Shown here one piece after another: positions 36,343 through 43,944 of a DNA stretch of 64,000 nucleotides. The position numbers and the translations under genes were made by a program. The notes beneath the pieces were generated by a model. That model searched no databases. It had not been told where the DNA came from and was given only the letters and a program-made list of their open reading frames with translations. The stretch's first letter is position 1. Every line of letters begins with the position of its first letter. Source of the stretch: an uncultured Roseibium sp. (GTDB lineage: Bacteria; Pseudomonadota; Alphaproteobacteria; Rhizobiales; Stappiaceae). The stretch spans positions 62,001 to 126,000 of the forward strand of contig NZ_OY780957.1 of assembly GCF_963675985.1 (NCBI RefSeq). The letters run 5' to 3'.

Positions 36343-36834
36343 TTATTCCATAAACATTTTAACTTCCACCTCGGTTTCCCCGCGCAGCTTTTCTGCCAAC
36401 TTTACCCGAAGCTCCTTCGCCCCTACGCTTAACACCAGCCACGGAATATCCCCACTGGTCCAGTCAACTGGCGCGAGCCGTAGCGGCGCGCCGGCCTTCT
36501 TCTGAGCCTCGAGCTTCCGGTCGACCTCTTCCGACACCTTCGCCCACAGCACGAGGGCGAGCGGGACGGTCAGGCCGGCAACACCAGCCATTCCAGGTCT
36601 ACAAGGGAGAGATGCCGGCATTTGGGATCGCGCATCAGGAGCCCGACCACCTCGCCGAAACCCGCGTTGAGGTTTTTCACGGGCTGGGCGATCTGGACGC
36701 AGCTTCCTGTCTTTTCCGAAGATCCCGTCGAATTCTTGCCCTCGCCTGATGGCTCCATCGCTTCCGGTGGCCGCAGCACGCCGCCTCACTTCAATCGATG
36801 GCGCCGATGAAGCAGCTTCTACTTGTTCCGTCAT
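36343..36834 (-). pseudogene. Decayed toxin-activating lysine-acyltransferase (HlyC/RtxC family)
   Basis: Pieces of one gene lie in two frames. Frame 1 starts at ATG 36834 (MTEQVEAASSAPSIE). Frame 2 (36570-36779) gives NAGFGEVVGLLMRDPKCRHLSLVDLEWLVLPA, the HlyC N-terminal core with the catalytic His (RHLSL). It stops at a TGA, and frame 1 resumes with GLTVPLALVLWAKVSEEVDRKL and RLAPVDWTSGDIPWLV, the second HlyC block with its conserved Asp (W-T-S-G-D). About 15-20 residues expected between the two blocks are missing. The intact enzyme would move an acyl chain from ACP to lysines of an RTX toxin. No RTX toxin gene is seen in the window. Confidence 0.75.
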
Positions 36835-36961
36835 CAACTCCTGCCCATCACCAACTGCCTGGCCGGAGATACCCACGCAGCATGGATTCCTATTCCTGGC
36901 CAAGTCCGGAACGGCAGCTTTGGAGTTAGAACTGAGGAGTAGCGAATGTCCGAGATGGCGG

Positions 36962-37240
36962 CGCATAATTGTTGATCCCTATTATAAAGCGCAAGGTCTG
37001 CTTCGGCACCGTGAAAGTTGCCACCGCACAAAGACTGTGCTCGGCAAATTAGCTGGTATGATCGGTTGTTTTCCGCGAAATAATGATGACGTGACAACTC
37101 CTTGTTTCAGGCTGGAGCTAATTGCCTGCTTGAATTTGCGCGCGCGTTTTGGTCTGATCCCATCACGATCAGCAGAAAACCGCCAATTACCGGATAATCC
37201 CGCTCAAGCCCTTGGTGCCAACTGTTCTTGCGCGTTACAA
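36962..37240. repeat. Island repeat, copy 1 (shortened)
   Basis: Related to the copies at 58517, 59828 and 56637: shared blocks include AAGGTCTGCTTCGG, GTGAAAGTTGCCACC, CAGGCTGGAG, GCAGAAAACCGCCAATTACCGG and the end TTCTTGCGCGTTACAA. This copy lacks the central TTTGTGCCAAATGAAGTTGC hairpin. It lies between the HlyC pseudogene and the transposase remnant. Reading frames through it are by-products of the repeat. Confidence 0.85.
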
Positions 37241-37309
37241 GTTTCAAAATGCATGTGTGGGATGGGAGGTCAAAATGCGCCAGCGTTGCCCAATCCAATC
37301 GCTGATACC

Positions 37310-37750
37310 GATGTCCTGAGAACAGTATTCATGAACAAGCCAGTGTGACCGGAGAATGCATTCGCGCTCGGTTCGGTCATGCTTCAGATCGCGGCTGGTC
37401 ATGACGCCGATGCAAAAGCAGATCCGGTCTTTCAGATGGGGCGGTCGCCCAAGACGTTCCGCGAACACGAAATGCGGCGGCGGCTGCACGCGCCGGCCTG
37501 CAATCTGATCAGCTTTCTGCGTTGCATCAAACTGCCCGAGGCCATGACAGACCGGGCGTTGACCAGTCTATGACCCAGGTTGATCAAGGTGGGGGCAGTG
37601 CGCCACGCACGCGCCTACGCCTTCCTGCCAGCAGAGGTCGCGATACCGGGTCTGATTGCGCGCGCCATCCTTGCCGCCAGCCTCCGTCTTCGTCTGTCAC
37701 CAATCTATGCAAGGGACCACGCACCACGCCGGAATATCTCGAAACCGGCT
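37310..37750 (+). pseudogene. Remnant of an IS1380-family transposase
   Basis: Out-of-frame pieces match the family order. VMLQIAAGHDADAKADPVFQMG corresponds to the N-terminal AAGYED-like block. It is fused after a deletion to RLHAPACNLISFLRCIKLPEAMTDRALTSL and, in another frame, LIKVGAVRHARAYAFLPAEVAIPGLIARAIL, the C-terminal end of the family. No terminal repeats recognised. It adjoins the radical SAM gene and marks old transposition at the left edge of the biosynthetic cluster. Confidence 0.6.
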
Positions 37751-37949
37751 CGACAGGTCTGTTCCAGATGTTAAACCCTCCATCTGACGAAAGTGACGCC
37801 GCTTCCCTTGGGGCGCCCAAAGCCGGGCAGTTGCGCGATAACAGCTGCTATCCTGTGAAAGAACCGTTTGGTCGGCCTGGGTGGTCAGGCACAATGTGGT
37901 CAAAGGGCTGGTCATTTTTAGAAGTGTCGGGGTAGACAGTTTGAAGCGC

Positions 37950-39515
37950 ATGATGTCGACGGACCTTCGGTCAGCAAGCTCGCGGAATTTGCGCGTTTAT
38001 CTGATCGCGCCTTCGCCGGACTTCGGCCAGCACAATCTGAGCGACGATTGTGCAGTCGGTTCTGCCACACCCTACGCGATGAACGCCGCGGCGGGCATTA
38101 CGACTGTGGCTGCCTATTTTCCGGAGGAAGTGGACCTTCGTCTTTGCGACGAGATTATCGAGCCGGTCGACTATGATGATCCTGCGGCCATTATCGCCAT
38201 CAGCGCGAATGTGGCTCAGGCTCCGGGCGCAGCCCGTATTGCGCGCCGGTTCCGTGATTTGGGGCGGACGATCGTTATCGGCGGGCCGCATGTTTCCCTC
38301 GCGCCGGAATTGTTTGAAGACATAGCCGATTGTCTGGTGGTCGGAGAATTCGAACCCATCGCGGAAACGTTCATGTCGGACTTGGTGTCCGGCGCGCTGA
38401 AACCTCGATATCAGGGGCAAAAGGCTGATTTGGCCAAGGCTCTGCCGCCGAGATGGGATCTCTATCGGAATGAGCGCGCTCTTGCCGGGGTGGTGCAGAC
38501 CAGTCGCGGCTGCCCGTTCGATTGCAATTTCTGCGATGTGATCCAGTATTTGGGGCGTGTTCAGCGCCACAAGCCGCCAGAACTGGTCCTTCGCGAGGTT
38601 CAAGCGCTTTACGATCTGGGATATCGACAGATCAACCTCTCCGATGACAATTTCACGGTCTATCGCAAGCGGACAGAGGTGTTGCTGGAGGCTCTGGCCG
38701 ACTGGAACGGGAAAGAAGGCCGGGAACCCGTCGGCTTCATCACCCAGATGTCGATAGATGTGGCCCGTCATCCGGACTTGCTTGCTGCGTGCAGCAGGGC
38801 GGGGTTGCGCACCGCCTTCATGGGGATCGAAACCAGCAACATCGAAGCCCTGAAGGAAAGTCGCAAGCGTCAGAACCTGCGTGTCGATCTGGTCGAACAA
38901 TGCGAGAAGATCGTGAGCGCGGGCGTCTCCGTCCAGGCAGGGTTGATGGTCGGCTTCGATAGCGATGACCTGTCCTGCTTCGAGCGGCAACGCGATTTTG
39001 TCATGTCCCTGCCGGTCGTCAATTTCCGCGTCGCCGTATTGGTGGCGCCGGTCGCCACGCCGCTCTATGAACAGATGGAGGCCGCGGGGCGGATCGTTGC
39101 GGACCCCTCTCTCGCGCCCTCAACAAGTGCGATTACGCTCACCAATATCGAGCCTTTGCAGATGACCCGCGAGCAGTTGACCGAGGGGGCAACGTGGCTG
39201 CGGGCCGAATTGCTTGCGCCGGAAAATGTCATTCCAAGATTTGAACACTACGCACGGACACTTGGGCCGCGGCTGCCCCACCTGGTGCCGGACCACAGGG
39301 GCGGCCAGAGCGTGAAGTCGCATCCCTTTCTGGAGCTGTTCAGCCAGATGTCCCGCAATCGCTCCACCCGCCGGGTTATCGAATGCGTGCGTGATCTTTC
39401 AGAACAAAACCCGCGGCTGCAGGCGGATCTGATGCAGGCTTTGGGAATGTACCTCAACAGCTACATGCGGCAGCCCGATGAAGCCAAACAGCCCACAGTC
39501 GGAGTCGGCCAATGA
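37950..39515 (+). CDS. B12-binding radical SAM protein (DUF4070 type)
   Basis: 521 aa. N-terminal cobalamin-binding Rossmann-like domain (residues about 15-150; VYLIAPSP, IIAISANVAQAPGAARIARRFRDLGRTIVIGGPH). Radical SAM core from about residue 190 with the 4Fe-4S motif SRGCPFDCNFCDV (Cx3Cx2C), then INLSDDNFTVYRKRTEVLL and FMGIETSNIEALKESRK. C-terminal DUF4070-like segment (NIEPLQMTREQLTEGATWLRAELLAPENV). Members include hopanoid enzymes and methylases of natural products. The start ATG at 37950 is chosen over a GTG at 37881. Its stop overlaps the next ATG (ATGA), so it is the first gene of the biosynthetic operon. Confidence 0.85.
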   Translation: MMSTDLRSASSRNLRVYLIAPSPDFGQHNLSDDCAVGSATPYAMNAAAGITTVAAYFPEEVDLRLCDEIIEPVDYDDPAAIIAISANVAQAPGAARIARRFRDLGRTIVIGGPHVSLAPELFEDIADCLVVGEFEPIAETFMSDLVSGALKPRYQGQKADLAKALPPRWDLYRNERALAGVVQTSRGCPFDCNFCDVIQYLGRVQRHKPPELVLREVQALYDLGYRQINLSDDNFTVYRKRTEVLLEALADWNGKEGREPVGFITQMSIDVARHPDLLAACSRAGLRTAFMGIETSNIEALKESRKRQNLRVDLVEQCEKIVSAGVSVQAGLMVGFDSDDLSCFERQRDFVMSLPVVNFRVAVLVAPVATPLYEQMEAAGRIVADPSLAPSTSAITLTNIEPLQMTREQLTEGATWLRAELLAPENVIPRFEHYARTLGPRLPHLVPDHRGGQSVKSHPFLELFSQMSRNRSTRRVIECVRDLSEQNPRLQADLMQALGMYLNSYMRQPDEAKQPTVGVGQ

Positions 39516-40011
39516 CAGGCCTGCCGCTCAAGGCATTGGCGGATGCGACGACGAAAGGGGGCGACTGGCTTCGCACCGGCGATCGCGGGGTAATCACGAA
39601 TGACCTTCTTTACGTGGACGGCCGGCTAAAAGACGCGCTGATCGCGAAGGGATTCAAGGGTCTGCTGCAGAACTCGAATGGCTTGCGGCCACTGTCAGCG
39701 ACATCCTTCCCCCCCTTGGGGCTGCAGCGTCGATGCTGGACCCGGTCGACGGTTCGGACGCGGTCTTGCTGATCGAGCTGAAATCGGAGCGCAATCTGCC
39801 GGGTGACCACGCGGATATCCGTCAGACCATGGAAGGGCTGGTGTCCGGTGAATGGGGGATCCAGCCGCAAGACCTGCGTCTCTTGCCCCGGGGCCAGTTG
39901 GCGCGTACCACCAGTGGCAAGATCCGCAGACAGGTCATCGCCGAAGCCTGTCGCAATGGAGGAGTTCCTCCGCGAACCCAACGCCGCCACCCAGAACGAG
40001 GTCGCCATATG
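39512..40011 (+). pseudogene. Truncated and frameshifted fatty acyl-AMP ligase (C-terminal fragment), unit 1
   Basis: Starts at an ATG overlapping the radical SAM stop. It reads GGDWLRTGDRGVITNDLLYVDGRLKDALIAKG, the hinge and C-terminal domain motif of adenylate-forming enzymes. After about 50 codons one base is missing in a G-run near 39660, and the frame shifts to SAAELEWLAATVSDILPPLGAAA, then VLLIELKSERNLP and TTSGKIRRQVIAEAC. The parallel part of the intact FAAL in unit 2 is WLRTGDLGVL...AAAELEWLAAQ...TTSGKIRRRVIAE. The N-terminal 400 residues are absent, so no activity is expected. Confidence 0.8.
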
Positions 40012-42201
40012 AAGCATAAAATCTGGGCCGATCGATCCCATTTCGACAGCGATCCCGATCAGGTGAGAAAAATCCTCTGCTGCCCGCAAATGGTGATGCT
40101 GCCAATGCAGGAATACATAGAGGATGTTGAACGCGCCAGCGGCGAAGATTTCTCTGCTTTGCGCTTGTTCATGCAAAATGCGCTGATCACCCAGGCAAGC
40201 GCCGATCACCTCGCGGCGCGACGCTTGATCGCTGAGTTTTTTAACGAGCGCTCGATTTCGAATTGGAAGCCGACCTTCGAAGCCGCGATTTCGGATGTGC
40301 TGGAGGGGTTGGAGGCATCTGGCTCGCCCGATCTCATGACAGATTTCTCTTCGCCCCTCTTTGCGAAAATCATAAGCCAGATGGTCGGGTTCAGCGAAGG
40401 CGACATTGGAAAGCTGTTCCATGCGATCGATGTCGTCCAACGTTTCACGGAACCGATGCTGTCGCTCCGTGAGCTGCGCAATCTGAACAGCTCGATCCTG
40501 TATCTCGAAAGCGTCCTGTCCGAGAAAAAGCTGGCGCTATCAGAGGGACAGGAGAACCTTTTCGCCTATCTGCATCGCAAACGCGGGGCGATGCCGAAAG
40601 GCATGGACCTGGGGTATTTTGCCGTCGCGCTTACGGCCAGTGTGAATACTCCGGTCCAGACCGTGGGCTACATCCTTTACGGCCTTCTCATGGATGATGC
40701 CGATGCTTGGGAGAATGCTGCTCAGCCTTCCTGGATAGAAAGCAACATGGAGCGCCTACTGGGGCTGTGGAGCCCCACGTTGATGCTGATGCGGGTTGCT
40801 GAAAAAGACGTTGAGCTTGGCGGCTGCAAATACGCGCAAGGCGATATCCGTGTCCTGGATATGCCGGCTGCAAATGCGAAGCTTATGGCGGTGCCCGAAG
40901 GCCAGGCCCGGCAGACCACGCTTTCGTTCGGCGCCGGCGCACATAAATGTCCCGGCGAAGTGATGTCGCGCCTGTTGCTCTCGATGGTTCTGCCTGCGGT
41001 TGCGCAACGGTTCCCGAAAATGGTTTTGCACAAGGACAAGGCCAGGTTCCGCGCATCGGCCATGGTGCAGATGCCCGTATCCTTGCCGTGCGAATTGCAT
41101 GGGCGGACCGAGCGTGTGAACGCGCGGTTGGTGGATGTGAAAGACCTGTCTTCGGCCCGCCGGATCGTCATGGATAACGACACTTTCATGCCTCCGGCGA
41201 TGGAGCAGCATTTATGCGCCCTTGCCGAAAACAGCGGACGCGACCTGTCAACTGCAATTCTGATTGCGCGCAATGCGATGTTCTTCATGTCGGGCAGTCG
41301 GCACGCTACGGCACGCGAAATTGTCGCCGGCTGTCTTGGCGGCAATCGACTGCCTGTCTGGCAATCATTGGTGGATCAGCAGATCGCCGCCGCTCTGAAG
41401 GGGCTGGAAGCCGCTCCTCAGCCAGATCTGATATGCGATTTTGCGGCGCCCCTGTTCCGCAACATCGCTCAGCCGATCTTGGGAGTCGACGTAACAGACA
41501 GGCCAAGGTTCGATGCTCTTGCGCCAATTTTGCAGGACGTGCTGGAGCCTTGGCTTCCGATACGGGAATTGCTGCGGATACAGGATGTTTTCGATGAACT
41601 TCTATCTCTGATGCGGGTGCCAAATCGTGACCAGCGCGGAGAAAATTCCAGTGTAATTTCAGCATTCATCGGCGCAGAAGCAGAAGATTTCAGTGTCGAT
41701 GACATCAAGGCATTGGCTCTCGTCCTCTACGGCGCCAGCTTCAATCTCTCTCATACCTTGGGGAACGTATTGCACTGGCTGCTGATCCAACCTTCGGCAG
41801 AGCGCTCGCAATACGGTGATCCGGCCTGGATCGCGCGCCATATGGAGCAGCTCATCTCGTTATGTGCATCTCCCAAGTATATTTATCGGATGTCTCGAAC
41901 GCCCGCCGAACTCACGGGCATACACCTCTCGGGCGGGGAGACAATGAGGCTGCATCTGTCGTCCATCAATCGGCAGGTGAAAACAGGGCACCTCGCATTT
42001 GGCCACGGCCTTCATCATTGCGTGGGGGCCGGGCTGACACGAATGCTGCTGCGCAGTGCGATCCCGGCAATCTTCACACGCTATCCCGATCTTTGTCTGC
42101 GGCCTCAGGCTCATAAGTACTTCAACATGTCGCAGACAGTAGCGATGGCTGAGTTGCCTTGTTTGCTGAACAACGAAAAAACCTCAGGAAATCCAAGATG
42201 A
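40009..42201 (+). CDS. Tandem double cytochrome P450 (two haem domains in one protein), unit 1
   Basis: 730 aa from the ATG at 40009 (GAGG 7 bases upstream; the frame runs on from the FAAL fragment without a stop). Domain 1, about residues 1-360: I-helix region YFAVALTASVNTPVQTVGYILYG and haem loop LSFGAGAHKCPGEVMSRL. Domain 2, about residues 370-720: I-helix region ALALVLYGASFNLSHTLGNVLHW and haem loop LAFGHGLHHCVGAGLTRML. Both loops fit FGxGxHxCxG with the Cys ligand. Neither I-helix shows the usual A-G-x-D/E-T-T, suggesting unusual oxygen chemistry. No reductase domain. Probably acts on ACP-bound substrate, since the ACP gene overlaps its stop. Confidence 0.88.
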   Translation: MKHKIWADRSHFDSDPDQVRKILCCPQMVMLPMQEYIEDVERASGEDFSALRLFMQNALITQASADHLAARRLIAEFFNERSISNWKPTFEAAISDVLEGLEASGSPDLMTDFSSPLFAKIISQMVGFSEGDIGKLFHAIDVVQRFTEPMLSLRELRNLNSSILYLESVLSEKKLALSEGQENLFAYLHRKRGAMPKGMDLGYFAVALTASVNTPVQTVGYILYGLLMDDADAWENAAQPSWIESNMERLLGLWSPTLMLMRVAEKDVELGGCKYAQGDIRVLDMPAANAKLMAVPEGQARQTTLSFGAGAHKCPGEVMSRLLLSMVLPAVAQRFPKMVLHKDKARFRASAMVQMPVSLPCELHGRTERVNARLVDVKDLSSARRIVMDNDTFMPPAMEQHLCALAENSGRDLSTAILIARNAMFFMSGSRHATAREIVAGCLGGNRLPVWQSLVDQQIAAALKGLEAAPQPDLICDFAAPLFRNIAQPILGVDVTDRPRFDALAPILQDVLEPWLPIRELLRIQDVFDELLSLMRVPNRDQRGENSSVISAFIGAEAEDFSVDDIKALALVLYGASFNLSHTLGNVLHWLLIQPSAERSQYGDPAWIARHMEQLISLCASPKYIYRMSRTPAELTGIHLSGGETMRLHLSSINRQVKTGHLAFGHGLHHCVGAGLTRMLLRSAIPAIFTRYPDLCLRPQAHKYFNMSQTVAMAELPCLLNNEKTSGNPR

Positions 42202-42452
42202 GCAATACGTCTCTTGCAGATTCCGTTCTGAATTTCGTCCGAAGCGAGCTTTCCAGACGACTGAAGCTCCCAGTCGACCAGATCGCTTCATCTTCACAAT
42301 TCATTCATCGGGGACTGCAATCGGTCGACGCTGTCATAATGCGTGGCGAAGTTGAGGATCACTGCCAGATTGAACTCGATCCCAGTGCCCTTTTCCAGTT
42401 GGAGACAGGCGGCGGCTTTGTGGATGAAGTCGTCCGGCGGCATGCAGACTGA
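42198..42452 (+). CDS. Acyl carrier protein, unit 1
   Basis: 84 aa. Phosphopantetheine attachment Ser lies in FIHRGLQSVDAVIMRGEVED near residue 39 (G-L-Q-S-V-D in place of the commoner D-S-L). Strongly similar in layout to the second ACP at 46271 (LDLGLRSIDAVILSGQVED), so both belong to one subfamily. It overlaps the P450 stop (ATGA) and its own stop shares a base with the carbamoyltransferase stump (TGATG). Likely carries the acyl substrate for the P450s. Confidence 0.88.
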   Translation: MSNTSLADSVLNFVRSELSRRLKLPVDQIASSSQFIHRGLQSVDAVIMRGEVEDHCQIELDPSALFQLETGGGFVDEVVRRHAD

Positions 42453-42631
42453 TGGCGACGCATTATCTGGGGCTATCCGCTTCAAGGCATGATCCGCTCT
42501 GGCTTTGGTGGAGACCAGCGCGCACCTCTTTCCGTCGCATCGACACCTCCCGCCAAAGCGAAAAGTGTTACCTATGTGTCCGGTACGTTTTGTCACCGAT
42601 GTCTCAGGTCGGGCATCCTATAAAATATTGA
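42452..42631 (+). pseudogene. Stump of a NodU/CmcH-type carbamoyltransferase, unit 1
   Basis: The ATG at 42452 reads MATHYLGLSASRHDP, matching MSTWYLGLSTSGHDP of the intact enzyme at 46525. One base later the homology goes on in the next frame (ALALVETSAHLF against AMALVDAGGEIVF), so there is a frameshift at codon 15. No trace of the other 530 residues is found before the next gene at 42798. The remaining 42632-42797 is AT-rich (ATTGATATATATATTTGATC) and could hold a promoter for that gene. Confidence 0.75.
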
Positions 42632-42797
42632 TATATATATTTGATCTCAAGTCACGTGGAGCGGATGACCTTCGTTCGGCTCTGGGCCATCGAGTGCGCT
42701 TCACACCAAATGAACCTGTCTGCCGCGCGACCTGACCGACAAGTTTTATCCAGGTCATGGCTGCGAAGCGCTAGACTGACGTATCCAGGGTCGAGAG

Positions 42798-43832
42798 ATG
42801 ATACCGCTAGAAAGAAAAATCAGAATCCAACAGAACCTGGTGGCCAATTGGAAGGGCGACGTTGTCGATGTTGAAGAGAGGCTGATACGCGTATTCAACA
42901 GAAACGGCACGCGCCCGCCTTTGATCTGGTGCTTTAATGCCGAACATGAGCCAGAGGCAGTTGCGAAGGCATTGGGCCCCGACCAACCCTTGATAGCCAT
43001 GCGGTCGCTCCACATCACCGTCGACTTCAGGAATAAACTGATTTCGGAAGATGCGGAAATCGCGCGGCATTATGTAAAGGGATTACTCAAATTCCTTGAT
43101 TTTTCTCGCTGCTGGGTCGGCGGGAATTGCCAAGGCGCTGCCGTAGCCGCAGAAATCGCGAACCTACTCGTTTTGGAAGGGAAAGACGTCCAGGGTTTGT
43201 TTGCGATGGAATGGTCCCCCGTCATGCCTTTTCCCAAGCGTTGTGTGCTAATATTCGGGGACGAGAGCCATGAGCACAACCCGTTCCTGCGTGGCGATGA
43301 CCCTTGGCCCCAGTGGCGGCACATGTTTGCCGGCGCCATTTGCGAAATCATTCCCGGAAGACATGGATCGTATTTCAAAGCGGATAAGGTCGGCGGTCTG
43401 GCCGCCGTTCTGCAGGCAGAAATGTCGAAAGAGGCCAAGACACTTCCCCTTCCGGCAGAGGCAGGCCTGGTATGGTCGAAGGCGCTGTGCGAGCCGGTTT
43501 ATGTCAACCAGATGATACGCATCGAGGTCAGACCTCCCGACCAGTGGCGTTCTGAAAACCATATCTATGCGGTCTGGGTTCCGCTGATGCCAAGATGCGC
43601 AGTCAAAACCAGCCTCGTCGATGTCGACGTCTCTCAAGACTGTTGTTCCGTTTCATTGCCCACGCCACCAGAGCCGGGAAACTGGACTCTGCAAATGTTT
43701 CTGTGCGATGCGGAACAAGGTCCGCTGAATTGGGAAAACGACTTCCAGCAGGTCTGGACGGGAGAAATTCTCGATCATAATGAAAGCGCGATGGATGGCG
43801 CTTCCGAAATCGCGACCATGCGGCCCATGTGA
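42798..43832 (+). CDS. Thioesterase-like alpha/beta hydrolase with Cys nucleophile elbow
   Basis: 344 aa. Residues about 55-200 resemble a type I thioesterase domain: PPLIWCFNAEHEPEAVAKALGPDQPLIAMRS, then the nucleophile elbow CWVGGNCQGAAVAAEIANLL where G-x-S-x-G is replaced by G-N-C-Q-G, then MFAGAICEIIPGRHGSYF with a plausible catalytic His. The last 130 residues form a separate beta-rich segment (RIEVRPPDQW to GNWTLQMFLCD). Cys elbows occur in some NRPS thioesterases that make strained rings. GGTCGAGAG precedes the ATG. It lies between the two units and may release or cyclise the ACP-bound product. Confidence 0.65.
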   Translation: MIPLERKIRIQQNLVANWKGDVVDVEERLIRVFNRNGTRPPLIWCFNAEHEPEAVAKALGPDQPLIAMRSLHITVDFRNKLISEDAEIARHYVKGLLKFLDFSRCWVGGNCQGAAVAAEIANLLVLEGKDVQGLFAMEWSPVMPFPKRCVLIFGDESHEHNPFLRGDDPWPQWRHMFAGAICEIIPGRHGSYFKADKVGGLAAVLQAEMSKEAKTLPLPAEAGLVWSKALCEPVYVNQMIRIEVRPPDQWRSENHIYAVWVPLMPRCAVKTSLVDVDVSQDCCSVSLPTPPEPGNWTLQMFLCDAEQGPLNWENDFQQVWTGEILDHNESAMDGASEIATMRPM

Positions 43833-43848
43833 TCGCAGCGGGGCTCTT

Positions 43849-43917
43849 GTGACACGATCAGGTGTCGAACAGGTTCCAAACGCGGTCAGATAGGTACCTA
43901 TTAATTGTGGTTGGTAT
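43849..43917 (+). repeat. Direct repeat R1 upstream of unit 2
   Basis: About 70 bases, closely matching R2 at 48461-48530. The best block is GAACAGG-TCCAAAC-CG-TCAGATAGGTACCT, then TTGTGGTTGGTAT. R1 contains the perfect palindrome ATAGGTACCTAT. It lies just before the FAAL start and, with R2, brackets the intact unit 2. Confidence 0.75.
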
Positions 43918-43944
43918 GAGCCTGAACTCTTGGGAGCGACAGAC

